A DNA stretch of 8,810 bases from Pontimonas sp. (GTDB taxonomy: Bacteria; Actinomycetota; Actinomycetes; Actinomycetales; Microbacteriaceae): NCBI GenBank assembly GCA_023263045.1, contig JALQXU010000036.1, positions 1-8,810 on the forward strand, given 5' to 3'. Below the pieces are notes generated by a model. It did no database searches. It was not told the DNA's origin and worked only from the letters and a program-made list of their open reading frames with translations. This document shows positions 1 to 6,182 of the stretch, piece after piece. How positions within the stretch are numbered: the first letter of the stretch is position 1; each line of letters begins with the position of its first letter. A program made the translations under genes and the position numbers.

Positions 1-752
1 AGATCCATTCGGTCGCAGTACTGCATGGTCACGTATCCGGGAGTGTCCTGTGTGGGTAGCGGATTTCGGCTCCCCACGATGTGCAGCACCTGCCACCCCG
101 CCGCCAACACATCTGACACAACCTCGTGGACGGCCGAGTTGATACTGACGGATCCTTGCGAGCCTCCGGTTACCACCAGAGTCTTTTTTCGAGGGGACAA
201 TCCAAAGTGTCGACGAGCCTCCGAGAGAGTCGGAGTCGACTCGGGGTGGGTGATACTGCGGGGCATCGGCATCCCGAGAAGCCGAGCGTGAGGCAATCGT
301 GTAAGCGAGAAGGTCGTCACAACGTGGCGCGTGAGCCGCGCTCCCCAGCGGTTCGCAAACCCAGGAACAGCGTTCGCCTCATGAATGACGAGGGGAACCC
401 GCAACAACCACGCAGCGACATAAACAGGTGCTGAAACATAGCCACCAAATCCTGCAACCACATCGGGACGATGCGCGCGAATGACCTGCATACTTTTCAC
501 GACTGCTCCGGCAAACCGGGGCCAGAACGCCAGTGCCGAGAGCGTCACCCGCCTGGGAAGCGGAAGCCTCGCGATAGTTTCTAGAGCGAACCCTGCTTGA
601 GGAACGAGTCTGGTTTCGAGACCCTCCTGTGTTCCGATGACGACAATGTCGTCTGGCGTGGACTGGCCTTGCCGAACGAGCTCGTGTGCCACCGCGAGCA
701 AAGGATTCACGTGGCCAGTGGTTCCCCCACCGGCAAGAACCACGCGCATCAT
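1..752 (-). CDS. murG: MurG, lipid II-forming GlcNAc transferase (N-terminal 250 residues, cut by window start)
   Basis: MurG transfers GlcNAc from UDP-GlcNAc to lipid I on the inner face of the membrane, giving lipid II. I translated the minus strand directly; the frame is open to the window edge, so the gene continues beyond position 1. Visible motifs are the glycine-rich N-terminal loop GGGTTGHVNP (residues 8-17), GFGGYVSAP (101-109), IHEANAVPGFANR (122-134), the start of the second Rossmann domain with VTGGSQGS (193-200), and DRMDL at the cut edge. MurG is usually about 360 residues, so roughly 110 are missing because of the window limit. The first ATG (752-750) overlaps the ftsW stop as ATGA and is followed at once by a second ATG; a GGAG lies 9 bases upstream of the first. 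The overlap suggests translational coupling to ftsW. No key motif is missing in the visible part. Confidence 0.96.
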   Translation of the reverse strand, partial: MMRVVLAGGGTTGHVNPLLAVAHELVRQGQSTPDDIVVIGTQEGLETRLVPQAGFALETIARLPLPRRVTLSALAFWPRFAGAVVKSMQVIRAHRPDVVAGFGGYVSAPVYVAAWLLRVPLVIHEANAVPGFANRWGARLTRHVVTTFSLTRLPHARLLGMPMPRSITHPESTPTLSEARRHFGLSPRKKTLVVTGGSQGSVSINSAVHEVVSDVLAAGWQVLHIVGSRNPLPTQDTPGYVTMQYCDRMD

Positions 753-1987
753 CGGGCTGAGCTCCGCCTCGAGGAGCTGGCGCTCACCGAAATCGCGTCA
801 TGCCGATTGAGAGCCATCACTACGCCGATGCCCAATAAAGAGGCCAGCAGGGCAGAGCCACCCACCGACATGAAGGGAAGCGGCACACCCAGCACAGGGA
901 GCACCTCGAGGACCACGGCGATGTTGATCAAGGCCTGCCCGATCAGCCAGACCATGACCCCACCCGTGACAAGCCTGGCGAAGGGGTCGGGTTGTGCGCG
1001 GACCAGTCGAGCCATCGAGACCGCAAGAATCACGAAGGAGAGGATGACCATGCTGGTTCCGATGAGCCCGAGCTCCTCCCCCACGATCGCAAAGATGAAG
1101 TCAGTCTCGGCGTGCGGGAGCCACGACCATTTCGCCCGCGAGTTACCCAATCCCACGCCCAATATTCCCCCAGAACCCAGCGCATAGGTGGAGTGAACAA
1201 TCTGCCAACACGTCCCCAAATAGTCGTCCTCGGTGCAGCCGGAAAACCACGTCATAATCCGGTCAATACGGGAGGGACTCAACATCGCGAGGAGAGCCAC
1301 ACCCGCTCCAATGAAGGCAACCACCGTGAAAAGGTGGGAGAGTTTCGCTCCGGCAAGAAAGACGATTCCGAGGGCAATGATGACCATGACCCCCATGGTT
1401 CCGAGGTCTTGGCCGAGCATCACCAAGGCCAGCGCCATGAGGACACCTAATCCCAGAGGTCGCAGAAGCGTCCGATAGTCCTCGACGACGTCGATGCGAT
1501 CGGCGAGAATCGCCGCCATCCAGATAATCATGGCGACTTTCAAGATTTCGGAGGGCTGCCCGGTAAAGCCGGCGATGTTGACCCAGTTGGTGTTACCACC
1601 CGAGGTAATTCCGAGAGGCGTGAACACGAGACCCTGGAGGAGCAACGCCACCAAGAAAATACTGGGTGCGAGTTTCTTGAGCGCCCGGGCGGGAAACCGC
1701 GAGATGACGAGCATCAGGGGCACCCCGAGTGCCACCCAGACAACCTGGCGGAAGAAGGTGGCAAAAAAGTCCCCGTCGTTACCGAGTGCAGACCCCACGA
1801 AGGACGATGAGAGCACCATCACCAGTCCAAAAATGACCAGGAAGAACACCATGGAGACCATGACGACGTAATCGGCCGATTCGCGACCGAAGAGTCGCTT
1901 CACCGACACGGTGACGCGAGGCGTAGACGCCTTCGATGCGACTTGAGTCACTGCCTCCCCACCTACTTTCGACCATCGGACCTTCAT
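749..1987 (-). CDS. ftsW: FtsW, SEDS-family septal peptidoglycan polymerase
   Basis: FtsW polymerises lipid II into glycan strands at the division septum and works with the transpeptidase FtsI, encoded in the same cluster. The 412-residue protein has a basic cytoplasmic start (1-38), then about ten hydrophobic segments. SEDS landmarks are NTNWVNIAGFTGQPSE (132-147), GQDLGT (192-197) with D194 at the position of the essential aspartate, the long loop ending in HAETDFIFAIVGEELG (292-307), and LGVPLPFMSVGGSALL (366-381). Length is normal for the family. FtsW and RodA are hard to separate by motif alone; the place between murD and murG decides for FtsW. The start is uncertain: the ATG at 1987 has no Shine-Dalgarno at normal distance (a GGAGGG lies about 24 bases upstream and an in-frame TAA follows it), so either a short-leader transcript or an internal GTG (residue 13 or 27) is possible. 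Confidence 0.95.
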   Translation of the reverse strand: MKVRWSKVGGEAVTQVASKASTPRVTVSVKRLFGRESADYVVMVSMVFFLVIFGLVMVLSSSFVGSALGNDGDFFATFFRQVVWVALGVPLMLVISRFPARALKKLAPSIFLVALLLQGLVFTPLGITSGGNTNWVNIAGFTGQPSEILKVAMIIWMAAILADRIDVVEDYRTLLRPLGLGVLMALALVMLGQDLGTMGVMVIIALGIVFLAGAKLSHLFTVVAFIGAGVALLAMLSPSRIDRIMTWFSGCTEDDYLGTCWQIVHSTYALGSGGILGVGLGNSRAKWSWLPHAETDFIFAIVGEELGLIGTSMVILSFVILAVSMARLVRAQPDPFARLVTGGVMVWLIGQALINIAVVLEVLPVLGVPLPFMSVGGSALLASLLGIGVVMALNRHDAISVSASSSRRSSAR

Positions 1988-2082
1988 GTTGAGGTTGATG
2001 GATGCTTAGTACCCTCCAGTGTGTGGGGAAAAGCGCCCAAGAACCGCTAAGGCACGCCGATTAGACCCGGTGCAAATCCACG
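1988..2082 (-). other. 95-base gap between the murD remnant and ftsW; possible weak promoter
   Basis: This is the only sizeable gap in an otherwise packed operon. It lies exactly where the missing C-terminal domain of MurD would be encoded. Reading on in the murD frame after the TAG gives only 11 codons before another stop, with no recognisable MurD sequence. On the minus strand there is a TACTAA (2011-2006) with GCTTTT (2034-2029) 17 bases upstream, a poor match to a promoter. If used, it would give a leader of roughly 10 bases before the ftsW ATG. A 4-base AGCG/CGCT stem followed by a short T run is too weak to call a terminator. The promoter reading is a guess. Confidence 0.3.
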
Positions 2083-3090
2083 CTACGGAAGGCTCAAAAC
2101 ACCGGCGATGAGGGCAGGTTCGACGTCCCTCGAGCGCGTAATAGCGATTGCTGCCAGAAGCGCGGGCAGTTGCTCGGGAACCTGCCAACCAGCTTCCTGG
2201 AGTTCCTCCAGCGTCGAAATCTCGAGTGCTTGATGGGCTCGGTCGTCGAGGAAAGCGCGATCGACAATAATCCCCTCCACCAAACCGATATCGCTCATCC
2301 CCGGTGAATCAAGACCCAAACCGATTGCCCTGGCGCCCTCCACGACCTCGGCATCCTGGACTTGGGCCTCCGTAGGGCCCACACCCTTGCGATAGACGCA
2401 GGCCTGATTAGTCCCATCGAAGAACACTCCCCCGGTTTCCTCACCCTCTGCATCCAAAGACACTGTTAACCAGGGCGAAATAGGGCTCTCGGGAAAACGA
2501 GAGCGCCAGACCAGCGAGTGCGGGGATACCTGAACGATGAGGTTCTCCCAGGATCGGGGCTCGCGCAACGCATCCAACACTGGTGGCGCCAAATTACCCA
2601 CCACACGAGTGGGCGACTCGGCAGCCTGGAAGATCCGCACGGCAAGGTCGACTGCGGTGTCGGATCCTGGGCTATGGAGAACCATCGTCCATGGTGCAGG
2701 AGGACCAGATTTGTCCCGAAGGCGCCAGGCCAGATCGAGATCCGACCAGAGTGGGATTCTCCGCCCCCGCATCGACGCCACCACTGGATCGCCTGGTTCC
2801 ACTCCAGGCGAAGCGATGGCGACATCCCACTCCTGGTTTTCCACCGCACGAACCCGGGCAGCGGGGTCCTGGTCCACGACGACCGTCGCGCCCACCACGC
2901 CCGCGAGGTTTGCCAAGTCTTCGGTCGCCTCCGGCGCACACACCGTCACTTCGCAACCCAGCTCACACAGCGTGTCGACTATCGCGAAGCCCGTGTGCCC
3001 CAGTCCCACCACCGCAACGCGAAGCCCCGACCAGGGTGAGTGCCAGCTCGTCAGCTCATCGAGAGCGCTCATGGTCAACGACTGAGCCAC
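2083..3090 (-). CDS. murD: Degenerate MurD homologue (pseudoenzyme; lacks P-loop and C-terminal domain)
   Basis: Normal MurD adds D-glutamate to UDP-MurNAc-L-Ala using ATP and has about 450-500 residues; this protein has 335. The N-terminal Rossmann domain is well kept: VVGLGHTG (27-34), ASPGVEPGDP (93-102), WSDLDLAWRLRD (115-126). The central domain is recognisable (GNLAPPVLDAL 165-175; EVVEGARAIG 248-257; LVEGIIVDRAFLDDR 270-284), but catalytic parts are gone. Where GTNGKT should be, residues 135-146 read TMVLHSPGSDTA. The ELSSFQL motif is now QVSPHSL (186-192), and the stretch holding NxAPDHLDWHG is shortened and unrecognisable (205-225). Translation stops after AGVLSLP, just where the C-terminal ligase domain should begin. 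The frame is continuous and other frames do not restore the motifs, so a sequencing error is unlikely. Start is a GTG overlapping mraY by 16 bases; an in-frame ATG at 3072 is an alternative. It cannot be an ATP-dependent ligase. A scaffold or regulatory role is possible; slow decay is the other reading. Confidence 0.88.
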   Translation of the reverse strand: MAQSLTMSALDELTSWHSPWSGLRVAVVGLGHTGFAIVDTLCELGCEVTVCAPEATEDLANLAGVVGATVVVDQDPAARVRAVENQEWDVAIASPGVEPGDPVVASMRGRRIPLWSDLDLAWRLRDKSGPPAPWTMVLHSPGSDTAVDLAVRIFQAAESPTRVVGNLAPPVLDALREPRSWENLIVQVSPHSLVWRSRFPESPISPWLTVSLDAEGEETGGVFFDGTNQACVYRKGVGPTEAQVQDAEVVEGARAIGLGLDSPGMSDIGLVEGIIVDRAFLDDRAHQALEISTLEELQEAGWQVPEQLPALLAAIAITRSRDVEPALIAGVLSLP

Positions 3091-4172
3091 TCCAGGTAAA
3101 ACAATCCAGCGCCCACAGCGGCGAAGAGTCCGGCGATGAGCCAGAACCTCACCACGATGGTGACTTCAGCCCACCCCTTAATCTCGTAGTGATGGTGCAG
3201 CGGTGACGAGTAGAAAATTCGTCGGCCACCGGTCGCTTTGAAGTAGAGCCGCTGAAGGATGACCGATCCGGTCAAGATGACGAAGAGTCCTCCGACAACG
3301 GGAAGCAGCACTTCGGTGCGGGAGAAGAGCGCGAGAGCAGCAACCCCACCACCGAGAGCCAGGGATCCCGTATCGCCCATAAAAATCTTGGCGGGAGAGG
3401 TATTCCACCAGAGGAACCCAATCAAGCTGGCCGCCACAATGGCCGCCACCGCGGTGAGCTCCAGAGAATCCCGCACTTCGTAGCACTTGTAAAGAACATC
3501 CTCGTCCGGGAAAGCGCGGAAGCACGACTGGTTAAACTGCCAGAAAGTGATCATGACATACGCGACGAAAACGAGGATGGTGGCTCCACTGGCCAGCCCA
3601 TCGAGGCCATCGGTGAGGTTCACGGCGTTCGAGGTGCCCACGATAATCAGCGTCGCCCAAATCGCGAACGCCACGACCGCCGCCCAGTATCCCCACTCCA
3701 CAAAGGACAGAAGGTCAGCTCCACGGACAACAGAGATCCCCTGAGCGGCCGGGGTTATGCCGTTTTCATCGGGAAAGGACACCGATCCCCAGGCGAAAGC
3801 GACGGACACAGCAAGCTGCCCGATGACTTTCCCCCGTGGCGAGAGACCGAGGGATTGCTGGCGACGAATCTTGGAAAAGTCATCGAGGAACCCGACGAGG
3901 CCTAACCCGACCATGAGGCCCACGACGAGCAGTCCCGAAGGACTGGGCATCTCACCTTCGATGAGGTGAGCGCCAAAGTACCCGGCGACGACGGCCAACA
4001 AGATGACAATCCCACCCATGGTGGGGGTTCCACGTTTGACGTAGTGGGTCTTGGGGCCATCCTGACGGATGAACTGACCCCACCCAATCTTCGCGAAAAG
4101 CCGGATAAACAGGGGTGTGAGGAAGAGCGAAAAACCTAACGCAATGGCGCTACCCAAAAGAAGTATTCTCAC
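3075..4172 (-). CDS. mraY: MraY, phospho-MurNAc-pentapeptide transferase
   Basis: MraY moves phospho-MurNAc-pentapeptide from UDP to undecaprenyl phosphate in the membrane, forming lipid I, the substrate of MurG. The 365-residue protein is full length, with about ten membrane segments starting at residue 3. Active-site motifs are intact: THYVKRGTPTMGG (42-54), the aspartate pair in GFLDDFSK (D97, D98), NAVNLTDGLDGL (182-193), FMGDTGS with D267 (264-270) and the PLHHHYEIKGW loop (324-334). It starts with GTG at 4172, overlapping the stop of the preceding gene as GTGA, and only weak purine-rich sequence precedes it, so coupling is likely. It sits between two eroded ligase genes yet shows no erosion, which indicates that the cell still makes a lipid-linked precursor. 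Confidence 0.97.
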   Translation of the reverse strand: MRILLLGSAIALGFSLFLTPLFIRLFAKIGWGQFIRQDGPKTHYVKRGTPTMGGIVILLAVVAGYFGAHLIEGEMPSPSGLLVVGLMVGLGLVGFLDDFSKIRRQQSLGLSPRGKVIGQLAVSVAFAWGSVSFPDENGITPAAQGISVVRGADLLSFVEWGYWAAVVAFAIWATLIIVGTSNAVNLTDGLDGLASGATILVFVAYVMITFWQFNQSCFRAFPDEDVLYKCYEVRDSLELTAVAAIVAASLIGFLWWNTSPAKIFMGDTGSLALGGGVAALALFSRTEVLLPVVGGLFVILTGSVILQRLYFKATGGRRIFYSSPLHHHYEIKGWAEVTIVVRFWLIAGLFAAVGAGLFYLEWLSR

Positions 4173-4612
4173 GAGAGCTCAGCTTTCACCCTCGACGCCA
4201 ACTCGGAGAGTGGTTCCTCGGTGCTCCCCAGGATGAGAAGAACGTCGCCGGGCTGAAGGAGAGCACGGATGTCATCGTACGCGCTGTCAGCGTTCTCACA
4301 GAAGCGCGACTCTCCGTCCCAACTTCCTTCCATTCCGACCGACAGAAAGAGCGCTCTCGCTCCCTGCCCCACGGCAAAAACCTGGGTGATGTTGAGTCGA
4401 ACCATGAGTGCCCCAAACGCACTGAGGTTGTCGTAGTCCGAATCTCCCGAAAAATCCAACGCCCCAGCAACGGCAACCACCCGACGGGACCCTCGAGCAA
4501 ACCCCGAAACAGACTTGGCAACCTCCACAGCGTCAACGGCTCGCGTGACGTGCGACTGGTCAACAAGAATCACGTCGTCGGCGAGAGTCTCTCCCCCGGG
4601 AAAAGAGCTCAT
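4169..4612 (-). CDS. murF: MurF remnant: isolated, divergent C-terminal domain
   Basis: MurF normally adds D-Ala-D-Ala to the UDP-MurNAc tripeptide and has about 450-510 residues. This gene has 147 and lies in the MurF slot between murE and mraY. The protein aligns by eye to the MurF C-terminal domain only: VILVDQSHVTRAVDAVEVAKSV (14-35) stands where LINDAYNANPDSM is expected, RRVVAVAGALDF (43-54) replaces the VLGEM motif, VRLNITQVFAVGQGAR (71-86) matches the 'V.LN...VVVG..AR' stretch, EGSWDG (95-100) fits actinobacterial MurF, and PGDVLLILGSTEEP (121-134) replaces PGDVVLVKGSR. The N-terminal substrate domain and the entire ATPase domain are absent, and the remaining domain has lost its signature residues. 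It cannot be a ligase by itself. The ATG overlaps the murE stop (ATGA) and the stop overlaps the mraY GTG, so the frame seems maintained. Assignment rests on position plus domain resemblance; function unknown. Confidence 0.8.
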   Translation of the reverse strand: MSSFPGGETLADDVILVDQSHVTRAVDAVEVAKSVSGFARGSRRVVAVAGALDFSGDSDYDNLSAFGALMVRLNITQVFAVGQGARALFLSVGMEGSWDGESRFCENADSAYDDIRALLQPGDVLLILGSTEEPLSELASRVKAELS

Positions 4613-6150
4613 TGCTGACCCCAGCCGGCATCGGTCAGGGCGTGGCGCGCCTCACCGCGAGCTGAGTAGGGAACCTTTACCCCACCGATGTCCCGGTAAT
4701 CCTGCGAGCCTGGACCTGTCCAGAGAATGGTGTCACCGTCACGAGCAAGACTGACCGCGAGCCGGATTGCCTCGCTCGGGTCAGGAATCTCATGCACTTG
4801 CGCGCCGGGGACGCTCCTCGCTCCCTCCAAGAGTCCCTGCCGAATCGCGTCCGGATCCTCACGCCGTGGGTCATCATCGGTAACAATCACCACATCGGCA
4901 AGCCTGGCCGCTGTGGCACCCATAATCGGGCGCTTAGTCGCATCTCGGTTACCCGAGGTGCCACACACCATGATGAGCTGTCCTGCCGTCTGCTCACGCA
5001 AAGTACTGAGCGTGTGCTCGTACGCATCAGCGCTACGTCCCGCATCGACATACACCTGAGGGCCTCGCGCTCCCGACACCTTCTCCATCCGACCGGGGAT
5101 AAAGACCGGAATACCCGCCGTTCCAGGCCCCATGACAGCAAAATCAGCCGGGGAAACTCCGGAGTTGACCACCATGACGACGGCGAGTGCTGTGTTTGCC
5201 AGCATGTGGTCTCCACTGAGCGGAACATCGACCGTGATGGATTCTCCCGCTGGCCCATCCACCCTAAGAGTGGTCATCCCCTGATCAGAGGGGACACTCT
5301 CCCACAGCCATTGGGCATCACCGGAGCCTCGGTGGCCCACTGTGACAGTTGGAATGTCGACATTGCGTGCCAACTGCTGACCCCACGTCGAATCCACGCA
5401 GATGACTGCAGTTCGGGCCCGCTCCGGCGTGAAGAGGTCCGCCTTCGCGTCGAGATAGTTCTCCATCGTGCCAAAGTCTTCGAGGTGGTCGTGGCTGAGG
5501 TTGGTAAAGCCCGCCACATCACACACGACGTGGTCCAGGCGGTTCTTATCCAAAGCTTGAGCGCTGATTTCCACCGCAATGCCCGAAACGCCCTCCTCGT
5601 GAGCTCTCGCAATCATCGCGTGGATATCAGGGGCTTCTGGGGTGGTCAAAGAGCTTCGAAAAGTCTCACCCCTGACCTGGCGCACCGCCGTAGTGGACAG
5701 GGCGGTTGCCTGACCGAGACCGCGAAGAATCGCCTCCAGGAGAAAGGCCGTTGACGTCTTTCCATTCGTCCCGGTCACGCCGAAGATTGTGGGACCTTCA
5801 TCCCCGACAGTTCCATAAATCTGGGCGGAGACAGCTCCGAGGACCGCGCGCGGGTTGTCCGCTCGAATAATGGGCAGATTCGGGTCATTCACCAACTCAA
5901 CACCGTCATCGTCGGTGAGAATGCCACTCGCGCCAGCTGCTCTGGCCTCTGGCCAAAATTCGCTGCCGTGGCGATTCACACCGCGCAACGCGACAAAAAG
6001 ATCACCGGGCTGAACAGCGCTCGAGGCGAGCGCCACTCCGGTGACCGTCGTGTCATCCCCCCGGTGCTCGAGACCCAGGGTCAACGCGAGGGCTGACAGT
6101 GCCACGGGCTGGGTGAATTGGGGTCTCAGTGCGTTGTGCTCTGGCACCAC
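4609..6150 (-). CDS. murE: MurE, UDP-MurNAc-dipeptide ligase adding residue 3 (C-terminal active site divergent)
   Basis: MurE adds the third stem residue (meso-diaminopimelate, lysine, ornithine or another amino acid, depending on the lineage) to UDP-MurNAc-L-Ala-D-Glu. At 513 residues it is full length. Intact parts: N-terminal domain with VTGVALASSAVQPGDLFVAL (36-55), P-loop GTNGKT (127-132), TTPEAPD (169-175), NLSHDHL (217-223), AKADLF (235-240) with K236 at the usual carbamylated lysine, and GRMEKV (353-358). Unusual parts: SSHAL is SAQAL (196-200), the usual DYAHTPDA is DAGRSADA (369-376), GxGGDRD is GTSGNRD (397-403), DDNPR is DDDPR (425-429), and GKGHE is GPGSQ (479-483). The substituted sites cluster in the domain that holds the incoming amino acid, so substrate identity cannot be predicted. 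Start is GTG with a strong ribosome binding site; the next codon is also GTG. Probably an active ligase, less certain than its name suggests. Confidence 0.9.
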   Translation of the reverse strand: MVPEHNALRPQFTQPVALSALALTLGLEHRGDDTTVTGVALASSAVQPGDLFVALRGVNRHGSEFWPEARAAGASGILTDDDGVELVNDPNLPIIRADNPRAVLGAVSAQIYGTVGDEGPTIFGVTGTNGKTSTAFLLEAILRGLGQATALSTTAVRQVRGETFRSSLTTPEAPDIHAMIARAHEEGVSGIAVEISAQALDKNRLDHVVCDVAGFTNLSHDHLEDFGTMENYLDAKADLFTPERARTAVICVDSTWGQQLARNVDIPTVTVGHRGSGDAQWLWESVPSDQGMTTLRVDGPAGESITVDVPLSGDHMLANTALAVVMVVNSGVSPADFAVMGPGTAGIPVFIPGRMEKVSGARGPQVYVDAGRSADAYEHTLSTLREQTAGQLIMVCGTSGNRDATKRPIMGATAARLADVVIVTDDDPRREDPDAIRQGLLEGARSVPGAQVHEIPDPSEAIRLAVSLARDGDTILWTGPGSQDYRDIGGVKVPYSARGEARHALTDAGWGQQ

Positions 6151-6163
6151 TCCACCCCCTTCC
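6151..6163 (-). promoter_or_regulatory. Strong ribosome binding site for murE
   Basis: On the minus strand the bases just before the murE GTG read GGAAGGGGGTGGA, a purine run with a good Shine-Dalgarno core at close spacing. It supports GTG at 6150-6148 as the start. It lies in the 32-base gap between ftsI and murE, where there is no stop-start overlap to help reinitiation, so independent ribosome loading is expected here. Confidence 0.6.
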
Positions 6164-6182
6164 AGGGCGCCTGCACCCCGTC

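Noticed and set aside
597..1187. 196-codon open frame on the plus strand across the ftsW-murG junction
   Set aside because: Antisense to two recognisable genes, with no domain likeness; a shadow.
1396..1414. FtsW motif GQDLGT instead of the more common PDLGT as an oddity
   Set aside because: The essential aspartate is kept, and variation just before it occurs in actinobacterial FtsW as far as I recall; not a strong signal.
2025..2050. AGCG/CGCT stem followed by TTTT as a terminator between murD and ftsW
   Set aside because: A four-base-pair stem with a nine-base loop is too weak to support a call.
2006..2188. 60-codon minus-strand frame overlapping the murD end, considered as a frameshifted MurD tail
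   Set aside because: Its translation shows none of the MurD C-terminal features (DSKATN, GGxDKG), so it does not restore the missing domain.
2083..3090. Sequencing or assembly frameshift as the reason for the missing MurD motifs
   Set aside because: Recognisable MurD sequence lies in the same frame on both sides of the P-loop site, and the alternative frames there contain no GTNGKT or SSFQL.
2083..4612. Idea that the MurD piece (N-terminal and central domains) and the MurF piece (C-terminal domain) combine into one split ligase
   Set aside because: Domain content is complementary, but neither piece has a P-loop, and the MurF piece has lost its signature residues, so ATP-dependent ligation is not supported.
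4792..5754. 320-codon open frame on the plus strand opposite murE
   Set aside because: It is wholly antisense to a clear murE and its composition (rich in Arg, His, Ser) is that of a shadow frame; no family resemblance or upstream signals.
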